Positions 48,710 through 61,259 of a DNA stretch of 64,000 bases are shown here, piece by piece. The position numbers and the translations under genes are program-made. Source of the DNA: Vanessa cardui (taxonomy: Eukaryota; Arthropoda; Insecta; Lepidoptera; Nymphalidae); NCBI RefSeq assembly GCF_905220365.1, contig NC_061154.1, positions 6,758,001 through 6,822,000 on the forward strand, given 5' to 3'. Position 1 is the first letter of the stretch; the number at the start of each line of letters is the position of its first letter. A model generated the notes under the pieces. It was not told the DNA's origin and made no database searches. It saw only the letters and a list, made by a program, of their open reading frames with translations.

Positions 48710-48855
48710 TTATGGAAAATCAGAAGTAACGACGGTACCACAAACGCCTAGACCCAAGACAACATAGAAAACTAATGATAATCTACATTGACTCGGCTGG
48801 GAATCTAACCCAGGACCTCGAAGTGGCGTACTCATAAAAACCCGGTGTACATACA
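48710..48855 (-). repeat. second family C copy, tandem and truncated at both ends
   Basis: It repeats TTATGGAAAATCAGAAGTAA through ACATAGAAAACTAATGATAA to CCGGTGTACATAC with few differences from its neighbour. Confidence 0.7.
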
Positions 48856-48965
48856 TAACATACAATTCATAAATTTGATTTCTTATTACTTAGATTATCA
48901 TTCGTTTATTATATAAAATGTATATATACTAATATCTTTTGTGAACCTTTGATATTACATCTCAA

Positions 48966-49013
48966 AAATTTTGAACTTTCGTATAGTCCTAACTATACGA
49001 AAGTTCAAAATTT
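48966..49013. repeat. perfect 22-bp hairpin with a 4-base loop
   Basis: The arm 48966-48987 (AAATTTTGAACTTTCGTATA plus GT) is exactly inverted at 48992-49013; the loop is CCTA. Confidence 0.85.
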
Positions 49014-49019
49014 GAAAAT

Positions 49020-50515
49020 TTGAAACTGTTATGATTTTAGTACAAGAAAACAAGTATATACATATGTAGGTACACAGTTTTGGGATTACATAAACTAGTC
49101 GCGCTGACATGACACTTTTATATTTTTATTAGCCTTCCGTGACGAAGCTGCAGCAGGTATGGCTTGTTAAAAATATGACGTCAATAATAAAATAGAAAAT
49201 ATGGCAAGTGATTTTTTATGAAATATGCGACGCGAGAAGAAAAAAGTGTATTTTCCATTTTAAAAAATATCGAAATAGATTTAAACAGTTACTGCCGGCT
49301 TGTTTGACTAAATTCAAGCACAGATAACAAATATTTGGCGAGTAAATCGGCCTCAAGTTTGATTCCCAAATGAAAGGTTCGTTTAAACTAGAGTATAAGC
49401 ATTTAAATGTTTTAGTTCGTGTAATTATGTTTAATAACTTTTAAATATAACTTTTTTAAATGATTTACCAGTGTATCAAATAATTTTGATATTTATAATA
49501 TATACAATCCATACTATAATCACAATTATAATATGCAAGAAGGAATATAATATATGCTTAAAATATTTTATAAATGTATCGTAAGAAAAATACAGTTTAA
49601 TTATTTTAAATAAAATAAATGTAAATCTATAAATAAAGGCCAGTGTTTACTTTATCATATTTTACATTTACGAATACTGAAAACTTTAAAAATTGATATT
49701 ATAACTTGTTTTATTTTTTCACTTAGGCTTCAATTTAGATAGACATCACAAAGTAACCGGCGTTTAAACGACAAAGAAATTTAATAAGTGGGCTTTTAAT
49801 TAGAGCGAATTCCCGACTCTCAGTAATGAGGTGCACTCGGCCTGAAGGAGAAAAGGCATCCGACTGGGACAAGGGAAACTCACGTTTTGTTTTGCCACAT
49901 GGTTTTCCGTGCAAACACGCCTTTTTATTACATGTTTTCTTACAAATATCAGAGGGAAATTATCTCACCATGAAAACCATAAAAGGCGAATTTTTAATAC
50001 AGCATCGCTATGCTAAGAGCTACGTATTAGTCCCGCATGCCGTCTGCTTGTGATGCGCAAAGAAAGCCGAACGAACTTATCTAGGCTGTTATGATACTTG
50101 ATTCGAAAAGTTTTAATATATCAATTAGTATGTTAATATAAAAGCAAGTTTTATTTTAATAAAAGTATTTATGTGACATAAAAATATTACTTTTATTGTT
50201 GCTATTTTTGTATCATTATTTGAAATATTAATATAAATACGTAGCGAACGTATTGCACAATTGGTATTTAATTGTACTAAAAATGTAGAAAATGGTAGTT
50301 ACATTTTTGTGACTAAATATTAGCTACAATACGGATTTATATTTTTGTTAAATACTTTGTTAATATTTTTAGACAAACTAACATAACCTCATATAATTGT
50401 TTACGTCACTACACAAAATAAAGCTCCTTTTTAATCGTATTAAATTATATTGTATCTGTAAATTATTATAGAAAGTTAGGTAAATTAGAATAAGGAATTA
50501 TAATGTAACATAAAA
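49020..50515. other. probable 5' intron of pico, no gene recognised
   Basis: AT-rich. A slightly GC-richer patch at 49810-50070 carries a 75-codon plus-strand frame with no recognised domain. Confidence 0.4.
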
Positions 50516-50520
50516 ATTAA

Positions 50521-50754
50521 ATGCAAAGCGTTATCGGAGTATTTTATTTGTTCGGTTTTGTGGCGGGTGAGCGGGATGAGGTGCGGTGGGGTGGCGGGGG
50601 CGCGAGCGTGGGAGGGGAAGGGAGGATATTGATCGGTACGCCTGCACTACCTGACGATGCAGCTCCGGACCAGAGTTCGGAATATCGGAGCTTCTGTACA
50701 GAGCATTGTGAAAACGTGAAGCTGGAATGTAAAGTTAACGCTTTTTTACAATAG
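50521..50754 (+). CDS. possible 77-aa secreted Cys-containing small protein in a GC-rich island
   Basis: The ATG-started frame begins MQSVIGVFYLFGFVAG, a hydrophobic stretch that could be a signal peptide although it lacks a basic start. A Gly-rich segment follows (WGGGGASVGGEG), then an acidic region and a Cys-bearing tail SFCTEHCENVKLEC (spacing C-x3-C-x6-C). The DNA is much richer in GC than its surroundings. The opposite strand is also open for 86 codons, so the frame may be a by-product of composition. A GTGAGC after codon 15 could be a splice donor, and the minus strand has CGTCAG|GTAGTG. The island could instead be a promoter or a non-coding first exon. I recognise no family. Confidence 0.25.
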   Translation: MQSVIGVFYLFGFVAGERDEVRWGGGGASVGGEGRILIGTPALPDDAAPDQSSEYRSFCTEHCENVKLECKVNAFLQ

Positions 50755-51371
50755 AAAAAATTGTTTTGTACAACTTGAAATGAAAATGTATAAACATGAC
50801 ACACTTCGTTGCTTTGTGACTATGCGAGAAAAAAGTACACGTATTGATATACATTGAGTAGAAACTGTTTTGATAGATTCTGTGCCATTAGTTCGATAAT
50901 CTTATAAATACACTTTGAGAGGATAAATTCAATAATTTCCTTCATAAATTACTTGTGTATGCGTAAAATAATATTACTATGTAATAAGAGTAAAACATAG
51001 ATGTTTATAAAAGCTATTTTGTATCTAAAAATGAAAGTACGGATTTTTCAGAATTTTTACGACAAATTCTTGGTATCTAATTGCTACATAACAGAGAACG
51101 CTAACATTCCTTTAGTCCGTTTTTGGCTCTATCGCTCTCATCCGTCGGATATTAAAGTTCAGACCGATCTCGGAGTGGAGTTTCGTGGGGGCAGGACGGC
51201 CATATATAATTTAGTTTTAATGTTTTTTTTCGTTAAGGGTTGTCAAGTAACAGTTACGTAATACCTACCATATTACATTATAGGTATAACAGATAATTAG
51301 AGAGTTTTTTTTTAATACCATGCATTAATATTCATGATCGTTAACTCTGATTTTTTTATAACCTGGAGAAA

Positions 51372-51600
51372 ATACTTGACCGTGCCTCGATTGGAACTAA
51401 GCGGTTTATTCAGGGAGGATGGCAAAAGGCCAGACAGCGACTATAGTGCAGTTGTCGATGGGTGGCATTCTTGTACGGGATGCTGGCAGCCTCCACATTC
51501 AGAGCACGTCTCGAAAGGCTGATGCGCCAGTCAAAGTTGCACAAAATCTTGCACGCTATAAATAAAAATGTATTTGTGCGGTGAGTACGATTTTGAGACA
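51372..51600. repeat. possible transposable-element fragment
   Basis: A GC-richer patch with broken frames on both strands; minus-strand text includes HRQLHYSRCLAFCHPP, and plus frame 2 includes LMRQSKLHKILHAINKN. It looks like decayed coding sequence, but I cannot assign it to an element. Confidence 0.25.
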
Positions 51601-52689
51601 CCAGCTTCCGAAGATTGTTCGACGCTCACAGTGATTGGTGCTTCGCCGGGGCTCGTCTTGTTTGGCACTTAGTTAATTCAAGTGTTACGTGTCGCCCTTC
51701 ATATTGGAAATGCGGATCGGGTTTGATCATGTACCGAGCGTAATAATATTGCTGCCCAGACACGATCTATTATATACAATGTATATTTTAAATACGATAA
51801 CAATTTTCATTACTTATTTCAGTAACTTCTCCAGCAAAGTTTTTGAAGTGATTATTATTTTTAGCGCTGTCAGTTTGACTCTCGTATAATTGAATATTAA
51901 CCTGCAGATATCTTAAGATCTGGCGTAAGTTCTTATCCATACGGAGGTGAACCCGAGTCTATTTCAGTACTTGTACACTGAAATAGACATCATGAATATA
52001 AGTAATTTACTTCATCGTCTTCAAAGCCAAAACATGAGCGATGTACTGTATATTGTTCGTTAACATTTTGATAGGTTTAATTTAAATGACAACACTATTG
52101 GATTTCATCATCTAGTTTTAACCGACTGGATTTAATTAGGTAAGCATACTCGTATTCATCATTTAGTTAATAATTATGCGTGGAAGGTGATACTTTGTGT
52201 AGCGTCTGGATAGGTTATGGGATGCTAAAAGTTAAAATACTTTTTTACTTTAGTTAGATACACACAATTTTTTTTTTGAAAAATATGGATATATATGTTG
52301 TTAATTTATGTGTGCATTTAGAAAATTCACATACTCCTAAGATGCCAGAGCTTAAATATTTAGATGAATACAAAAGAAATGGGTAAAGATGGACCATGAT
52401 ATACCAAGAAAATTGAAAATTGATTAGAATCGGATAGGTCGTAGAAGATTTCAATATTGAATTTTCCTAGCTGATCCAAAAGACGCATGATAATAAAATT
52501 CATATGAAATTTTACATGATGTACCAACAAAACACAATAGATCGTAGAAATCGTGGATAGGCAAGTATACTGGTTCCCTTTAAGAAAGATTGAATATATT
52601 TTTAAATTTTAATAATCCTATACTGGACTTATCATTTAGCAACCAAAAACAACTTCGAACTACACATACATAATATATCCAACAACAAC

Positions 52690-52978
52690 AACAACACCAG
52701 CCTGTAAATTACCACTGCTGGGCTGAAGGCCTCCTCTCCCTTTGAGGAGAAGGTTTGGAACATATTCCACCACGCTGGTCCAATGCGGGTTGGTGGAATA
52801 CACATGTGGCAGAATTTCTATGAAATTTGTCACATGCAGGTTTCCTCACGATGTTTTCCTTCACCGCACGAGATGAATTATAAAGACAAATTAAGCACAT
52901 GAAACGGCGGTGCTTGCCTGGGTTTGAACCCGCAATCATAGATGCACGGGTTCTAACCACTGGGCCATCTCGACTCTT
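52690..52978 (-). repeat. tRNA-derived SINE, family B, reverse, full length
   Basis: The plus strand reads CCAGCCTGTAAATTACCACT, CTCCTCAAAGGG-like text reversed, GATGTTTTCCTTCACCG, TGGGTTTGAACCCGCAATCA (B box reversed), and ends CACTGGGCCATCTCGACTC. An ACA/CAA microsatellite lies beside it. Confidence 0.8.
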
Positions 52979-53526
52979 TTATCCAAACTGTGTACATATG
53001 TATATGTTTCACAAAATATTATATATAAAAAAGTTATAATTTTGGGATATACATATATATTTGTATTAATAATCGGATTTTAGAGTAGGTAAAAAAATTT
53101 GATAAAATTAATTTACTAATAAATATAATAATACCAAACATTTATTTGGGCCTTTCGGACGAGGTAATAAATAATATAATATTGTGTTATTGAATTAAAG
53201 TGTAATCTTCTCTATTCCTTAATATATATTATTAATTTAATTTGGGTATCATATCTAATTACACTGTTCAAGTTCATGGTTATAATACTAGACCCGAGGT
53301 TCACAAGACGGGTTAAATTCTGGAGCCCGATACCTATTTAGAACTTCATAGTATCTTATTAAGTATACGCGAAACCACCTAGAAACTCTGTAGTAGTAAC
53401 GAAGCTTGTGTGTAAGACGATATGCTAACATTACCGGTATCAAACGTGGAAGAATCTTTTGTGCTCTCACTAATATCATGTTGTAGTATAACTAAGGTTA
53501 TAGTAGGTATAGTTGTCGCACGTCGT

Positions 53527-53735
53527 ATTACTTGGTGACAGGGTATTGTGTGAGCCCGTCTGGTTCCGCCCACTCATCAGATATTCCATCGCCAAACAGC
53601 AATGGTTAGTAAAACTATACAACTAAGATCGGTGACACATTGGCGCTGCAAGGAATGTTCCATGTTTTTTCAGCCCCAATGCACCACCAGCGCATGGAAA
53701 CCATTTACTATCGCGCCTACCTTCGTTGTAAAAAA
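53527..53735 (+). repeat. SINE-like repeat, family A, decayed
   Basis: TTACTTGGTGACAGGGTATTG, GCCCACTCATCAGATATTCC and GGTGACACATTGGCGCTGCA follow the order of the copy at 2598. Confidence 0.6.
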
Positions 53736-53739
53736 TGCA

Positions 53740-56180
53740 CTAGATATTTTGACTTAAAACCACTATTTACGGGCATTTTTGCGATAATCAAATAAATTAT
53801 AATTTATCTCACAAACAATTTGAACTAGAATTCCTCTCAAATAATTTCAAAACTTCTCTCCTAAATACTGCTTTACAGAACATAGATCACGTCTCCAAAT
53901 GGAGTAAAATTATCAACGAATAAATTGTCTTAATTCATTCACCATCCGAGTTTATCTCGCTTTGAAAATATGTTCGATTTAATGCTAAAACTGAACGATT
54001 TAGTTATTTCGGTTTAGTTACATAGTCAGGGTACAATTACATTTTTTTTGTTTTTCTGTACAGGTTTTGAATCCTGCTGTTAGGGTTAAAAACCCTGTTA
54101 AAAAATAGTAATTTTACATGCTACCCTGAATTATGCTTATCGTATTAGTTGCAAACGAATCTAATCCGAAAGTAGTTTTTTTGCAAGTCTAAAGAAATAT
54201 TCATTGGACCATGGGTATTATTTATATTTTCTAATATTCAACAATCTATTTTCAAATCAATTCTTTCATGATTTGGCTCATAAGTTTATAGCTCCTCGAT
54301 GAGATTAGGATTGTGCTTGCATTAATTTTGTAATAAATTTAACCTAAGATATCATGAGACTCAAACCAACAAAGGTATAAAATGTAAAATCAAAAATTAT
54401 AATTTATCTTTCATATGCTCATTAAACAGCAAAAACTTCAAAATGTGTATATACCGCATACTTTGAAGTTACGTTAAGGCTGTCTCGATAGACAGCTGAG
54501 GGCGGATAATAATCTTGACGCGTAATCAGCATGTTTAATTCATTGATTGATATTGCTTATAATACGAAAACATATCTGTTATATTAAAATATCATAAGAT
54601 ATTTTACAATATCGATCTAGATTGATGTTAATAACTCAGAAATAATAATCAATATACTTACTATACTTAAGTCGTATTTGTATACATTTAAGGAATTAAT
54701 GTTATCATTTCTGATGTTAATAAATATTACAGTATAGTTAAATAACTTGGAACAGATCATACCAGGTCACGCAGATAGTAAAGTTAAACAGTCACGCGAA
54801 ACTAAGTTATTTATGTCGTCATTTAACATTTCTGAGCACAATAGCGTGTTAAATTTGTCCTGCTCATATTAAACTTATTTATCTCTGTTTTTGATGGATC
54901 TGATAGATTAATATAATTTTGACTCACTGTTACTGTCATGTTTTAAATTGATGATGAAACCTTTAAGCCTCGAATTCAATTAAATAATAAATTTAAGTTT
55001 ACGTTTGTTAAAATCTGTAGCATGTATAATATTTTACTTCTACACACTGGCAGCCGCTGGTATTGTAAACGGACATGACGGGTAAAATAAGAGAATTCTA
55101 AATTGAAAATTCGGGAAAGCTACACCGAATTCTGTTACATAGTATTTTCAAAGACAATAACTGTTTTTTTTTTTAAACAATACATCTAAAAAAATCAAAG
55201 TTATTGGGATATAATTTTAAATTTTAATTAATGAAACGTTTAAAAAATATTTTAAGAATTCAATTATGTCACTGATGAGTGTTTAATAATAATGTCTGTA
55301 CCCGCTTGTACCTGCCAGTTTCATAGTTGTATCAAAGTGAAAGTAAGCAATATATATTTTTGTACTTCCTCGTGTAATATTCTCACGACTAATATTCGAT
55401 CTTTATCAATAACAAATCGGGGACGTTGATAAAAAAAAAATAATCAAATTCTATATTTAAAAGTATTAGTCCGTTCCATTCAGATAATTGCGATTTCAAT
55501 TTAATAATGTAAATATAAGAGAGTATTTATTTCTTATACCGAATCTCGTATATGGTAACACTATATCGTAATGTTTATAAAAACATCGTTAATCATATAT
55601 TTCATAATAGCATTATGGACCTCATAAAACCATATTAAATCTATTATTTATTTCTCATACACGCTTATTAAATGTTACCATAAATTAATTGTCATCAAAG
55701 AGAAAGCTAAGAGACAGGCGGTACGTTGACAAAAATAGTGTGGCAAAACATCACATAATTTAGGCTCTCGAATGTTCTGGGTGTAACAAGTAGATCGTAC
55801 CGAAACATCCTTTTATTAAAAGAGCTCGATACTTTGTCTGTTCCAGATTTCTAGACGATCTAGGCATATTTATTTTATCGTTCGTTTGTTTAACAATGCG
55901 CTATCTAGAACACAAGACTGTTTCCTGAGATGGAGCTGAAAAACATTAGGTGTTTTTCATTGATCGCGATGCAGTCTATCCAGATCTTTCTTACTCAAAG
56001 AAAATGTTACTAAAAGTTGTTGTCGAGTTAGCGTGTCCTTTTAAACTCTTTAAGTTTCTACTGAAGCTGATCAGTTTGTAGAACTATACTAAAAACCTTC
56101 TTACTTAAGTTTTTCCGGTTGATTTATAATAAATCGTTAATTTTCTTGAAGGGCATTCCTGTAACTTCAGTATGTACGTT
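53740..56180. other. probable 5' intron of pico, no gene recognised
   Basis: AT-rich sequence without recognisable exons or repeats. Confidence 0.4.
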
Positions 56181-56639
56181 TAATGCAGTATATAGAGTTG
56201 TTTTTGTATAAATTTAAAATGAATACTTCACAGCAAAGGCGCGATATCACTAAATCAATCTATACTGGTAATTATTATCGGCTTCATAAATGTTTTAGCA
56301 GGTTAGTATGTATATGCTTTTGGCGATTTACAGGGCTCAGGACCAATATTGATCTTAGTCATGGTGATCAACTCATCCTTTTATCCAACGTATATCAGGA
56401 GACCGGAAATACCAAACCGGCGTCATTCCATGTCGCTATTTGTTGCACTAATTTAGATGGACGCTCTGAATGTTTGGCTAGACTTTTCTGTGGAGATCAT
56501 GAAGAGTCGGACGGTGAGAGCGATACGAGGTTATAGTATGGTGTCGACACATCTTTTGAGCGATCCAACCTGGGAATATTAGATTATATTTATAGAAGCT
56601 ACTATAATAAGCTAGAATACCTGTTGACTTCCAGGCAGG

Positions 56640-56858
56640 ATATATTAATTTAATAATTGTATTAACTAACATGACTGTATTTTTTTAAATGTTGAAAAAG
56701 AGTAACTACTGAATTTCTTGCCGGTTCTTCTCGGTAGAATCTACTTTCCGAACCGGTGGTAGCTTCACTTAATTGTTAAATGACGATTCAAAAGTGCTTG
56801 TAAAAGCCCACTTGAATAAAGTATACTTTGATTTTGATTTTTGATTTTACCCATCCGT
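56640..56858 (+). mobile_element. LINE 3' end with GATTTT tail
   Basis: AATGTTGAAAAAGAGTAACT, CTTGCCGGTTCTTCTCGGTA and TTTCCGAACCGGTGGTAGCT, then GTAAAAGCCCACTTGAATAA and a GATTTT microsatellite. I recall this as a common 3' end of a lepidopteran non-LTR element. A 117-codon frame upstream (56183-56536) shows no domain. Confidence 0.6.
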
Positions 56859-56859
56859 A

Positions 56860-58560
56860 AAGATGAAGCTACTCAGGGCTCTGGCCCCTGGCTCTTGGGT
56901 CAGCAGTTGAGGCGAAAATACAATTCCTAGTGTGAAAAACACGAGTATATTCAATGCAGTTCCTCTTACAGATGTAAATTAGAATAATATCTTAGGAGTC
57001 ACTTCACAGAAGAAAGCGATTACTTATAATAAAGTGAAGTCACTGATAAACTGTTGCTAGTTAAAATAACACAAAAGTAAATAGTATAACTCGAATAGTT
57101 TTCATTTATATTGCTTGTTACATCAACGACAGCCGGATATTATTGGAATTATAATGTCTGCAATCTGTTCCTCGCATTGCAATCATTAGTCGCAAGCATG
57201 CTAGTTCCTGCTTCTCGTAATTAATCTACTTCAATGTGCCTATATGAGATCATACATGTATATATAATACGTTTCCATTGCCCTTTATCTGATGGAGTAC
57301 AAGTTACATTTTTTTATTTCTAGTAAGAATCAAATACGAGGTATATAACGAAACTAAGAATATAGGAATTATTATAATGAAAAAGTTTAAGATAAACGAA
57401 ACCAAAACAACACGTAAAAATTCTATGTGTGTTGCATATAGTCGTTTCCGGCATCTCGTTACGAATAAAGGGAAATTAGTAAGTCTACTATACCTTAGCT
57501 GTGCTTGGTGTCGCGAGGTCTTTTCAAGCGACTAATTAAAAAACGCAACAATCATACACATTGTACGAGTGGAGTAAAGCAGCTTTTATAAGGCTTAACG
57601 AACAAGTTTAAAACGTTTATTTGTTGCAAAGAGATTAATATTTTCATATTTTGAATTCTTAAAAGGTTTGGCGCGAAAACTTTAAATATAGAATAAAGTT
57701 GTTCAAGCTAGATTGTACAATCAACCTTATTCCTTTGAGCACACTCTGCTAAACTAATTTTATAGTGAAGATTACGAATAAGGACTCGAGATTACACAAC
57801 ATACACACGCAACTGTAAAATTAAATATACAAATACAAGTATTAATTTTAATGACTAAGTATACTATTCAATGTATAATATTATAAGATAGAGACCTCAT
57901 TACAAAAGTTAGATTTTGGAATTTTGATAAATATATAGTTTTTACTTACAAATCATCTTTTTATGTATGTTATGTTTAGAGATTCTCTTTCGAACAGAGA
58001 AAAAATTAGTAAAAACGTATTTAGTAACAAATCAACAAAATTACGAAATAGACTTTCGTTAGGACAGTAGAAAGAAAGAAACTCTTAGTATCTTATTTCA
58101 TTGACCGCCATATCCTATTGAATCTATTTTGGAGTAACGATATAGGTATAGAAACGTTACCTGCCAAGGCAAATTTTTAACATTATAGATTATCTTAGAC
58201 TCTGTAGGAATGGCTCAATATCACCAGTAAGTTCAGTAATTCGTTATTTCCCTTCTCATATACACCCTCGGCATAGCTGAAGGCATTCCACACGACTATG
58301 GCTTTGTGTCGCATGCACCATCCGAAATCGTCTGGGTTGAAGTTGATATTATGTTAACATTAATTTTGTTTTGTTTTCCTTTATAAATTTGAAAACTGAA
58401 CATAGATTCAAATTTACAAGAGGCTTGCTGATTTAAATGTAATGTATATTCTGAAGGATGTCACTCACTATCACAATCTACAACAGACTTATGTGATGTA
58501 TCAGGTGTGTACTTTTAGGTTGTTTCGTGGCTACTAATGATTAATTAATTAACTTCACAG
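56860..58560. other. probable 5' intron of pico, no gene recognised
   Basis: AT-rich sequence without recognisable exons or repeats. Confidence 0.4.
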
Positions 58561-58689
58561 CTAAAATCCTTCACCAGGTTCTTGGTCGGTTTTCTGAAAG
58601 AAAAGTTGCCACACCACGAGTAGATACCTATTTTTGTACTGGAATTCAAAACTGTTATAACCAGCCCTACATCACATATTTTCCAGTAA

Positions 58690-58990
58690 GCTTATTACAT
58701 CGAGGTATGAGACCAGTTTCAGTATACGGTTTGTGGTGGACAATACCATTCAAATGACAAGAACCGAAAGATGAGAGATGGAGTACAAACTGAAGTATTT
58801 CAATCTGTCTCAAGATATTTCCACCATGTGGCACGTGGCTTCCACTGAAACCAACTTCATTGATTTCCTGTGAACTCAATAATATTGTAACGTTAATAAG
58901 ACAACGCTGGAGTTAAACAGTATTTTTTGCAGACAAGATGCTGAAAGAAGCATTGCCACATTCGGAAACTTCAGGTTATTAACCCTGCCT
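58690..58990 (+). pseudogene. non-LTR retrotransposon relic (C-terminal domain)
   Basis: A plus-strand frame reads VVDNTIQMTRTERWEMEYKL (across one frame shift) then KYFNLSQDISTMWHV, resembling the DVAIPxxxxxxxKxxKYxxLxxEIxxxW segment near the end of some insect non-LTR retrotransposon proteins. Stops and frameshifts are present. The minus-strand 70-codon frame is a shadow. Confidence 0.4.
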
Positions 58991-58999
58991 TCTAAATAT

Positions 59000-61010
59000 T
59001 ATCCATTATGTACTTCTGTAAATGACATCTAAGTTTATATATATGTAAACATATATCTTTAGTAATCTATATGGGAGTTTAATTATAATAATACTTTTTA
59101 AATCATCTAACCGATAAGAATCGACTCATTAGAAAATATTTCAAGATTATTAAGCTCGAGCTAAAAGGTTTTGATTATTTTATATATTTATACACATTGG
59201 CGTGTTTTGCCGTCCGCGTACTCCAAGGTTGGGTGGAGGGTGGCCGAGACCCCCGTAGTGTTATTGAACTTAAACCCTCTTAATCACGTATCGAGTTCAC
59301 TGGATCAATGTTACGTTAAAGCGAAATTATGTCTTTAATTATTTTAAATATTAAAATATTAATATTAATCATGATACAGTAACTTCTCTTTAAAATTCTC
59401 TTGACGAAGATCTTTCGGAGTTTGCAAATGTTTATAAGAATCTATTTATTTACTTCAACTACTTGAAGTAAATAAAACAAAAATAACATTCAAGTAACAA
59501 TGGTTGAATAAAATTTAAGTTATAATTAACTAACACAATATAGGTGAACTTTATTGGTTACATTATTTATCAATCAGCGCTAAGTCAAAGATTAATCGCA
59601 AGTGGTTAGCATAATTTTGAATAAACTGATTGGTTATATATTAGAGATACGAAAATGCAGTAACATCAATACATATTAAGATCTATTAAATTTAATTCAA
59701 CTGAAACATGAGTAGGAATAATAGGTACCTATCTTAAAAACTGACTAAGTACACGTATAATCGTATGGGGCTCACTGTATGGGGGAAGTCAGTTCGATGA
59801 GTAGTCCTAAAATAGGCTTACACCGGCATGCACTTAGCCCGTCTATGTCTAGAGTGATTTAATATGTCATGAAAGCTTTCAAAGATAAAAACGCTGAAAG
59901 TGAAGTATATTTTCCGCACAGCAATTTTCAGACCGCGCCAGCGAAGATGTCTTCAATTCTCATATAAAATCATTGAAGTGAGAGCCATGAATTTTAAAAA
60001 GAACTTACGTCGTTACATGTGATACTTTAAACAATAAACTTTTCAACCGGCAGAACCATAATTGTCTGTAATGGTTGTTTAAATTTGACGAATTGCTTTA
60101 CATGCATACTATTACAAAAATATTATTCAAAGTTAAATGTTTTTAAGGCGCAATTAAAAATCTAAGGATGCATTACCCAATAAACCTTCAGTTTTTAATA
60201 ACGTTAGTTGTGTTTATTGATCGATTATGTTATTTTAGACGTTTATTTTGCTTTATATTTCATAGTTATTGGTATTCGTAATCAGTTTGTGTATCTATAT
60301 AATTGCATGTCATAATATTAATTCCTTTAATCACTCAATTTGGTCGTACAACTGTGGACTCAGCCTCAAAGATGCACTGTGATAGATTAAATTAAGTTGC
60401 AACCCTCACTTTAAGTCTCTTTGAAAACAGGAGAGTATTTGTTTTCTTTAAGAGCTACTTATTTTTAGTAAGGTTCACTAGCTTCTGCACGAATAAATAT
60501 TGAATACTCGTGACGATAAAACCTGAATACATCATTCATTCATATTCTATTTAGATAAACAAGTCTTAAATACGCCTAAACTAAATTCTGATTATCTATA
60601 AAATCAACGTCTCGAAATAATATTGACTCTTTGGGCTCGTTTTAGCATGGCGCCTAGATATATATAGACGTTTAAAAATAAATATGAGAACAAAGGCAAA
60701 GACGCTTGAACACCGAAAAGGAACAGCAAACAGTTATTTTATTAAGAACATGCAAATAGGCCTGGAATAGAATTAACTGGAACATCTCGATATAAATTAT
60801 AAGACTTTATACAACATGTTTCACTTTTAAATTAAATATAATATTTGTTATACTTCTATTAATCATTCCTTGTGTGAGTTTTATTTTTGTATTTTCTTAT
60901 AAAGATGTATATTTTGGTAACTAGGAAGTTCTCAGTGGTTCTCTTAATTCGGAAACATATGGATGTAATAACATTCGAGCTACTATTATATTGTGCTTGT
61001 CGCATTACAT
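59000..61010. other. AT-rich stretch, no gene recognised
   Basis: No exon or identifiable repeat found. A GC-richer patch at 59200-59265 has no clear frame. Confidence 0.4.
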
Positions 61011-61138
61011 TTATCACGTATGATTTAATACGACCACACTGTGTTGTATTACTTTTGACAATATCGGGATATCGTATGTTTGTTTGGCGCGAATTATATC
61101 TTTCTTCCGGTCGTACAAGGTCTGGGTCGGGTCGTTGT

Positions 61139-61173
61139 ACTGACCCCTCTCCCCTCGCCCGCTCCCGTTTATA
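61139..61173 (-). promoter_or_regulatory. canonical TATA box plus initiator on the minus strand
   Basis: TATAAA (61173-61168) is followed on the minus strand by GGGGTCAGTAC, with the arthropod initiator TCAGT and its A at 61141. The spacing is 32 bases from the first T of TATA to the A, as in functional promoters. The intervening DNA is GC-rich. It points toward pico, whose first coding exon appears to need an upstream non-coding exon, but is 39 kb away. Confidence 0.45.
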
Positions 61174-61259
61174 TTTAGACCGGAAGCCGCAGCGCTGGAA
61201 GAGCGTCCTCTTTTGCGAACCGAATTTTTTGATAAAATCATACTTATAAGCTTAGTTTG

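Noticed and set aside
50544..50804. 86-codon minus-strand frame rich in Pro and Ser
   Set aside because: It arises from the same GC-rich island as the plus-strand frame and begins at a non-conserved position; at most one strand can be real.
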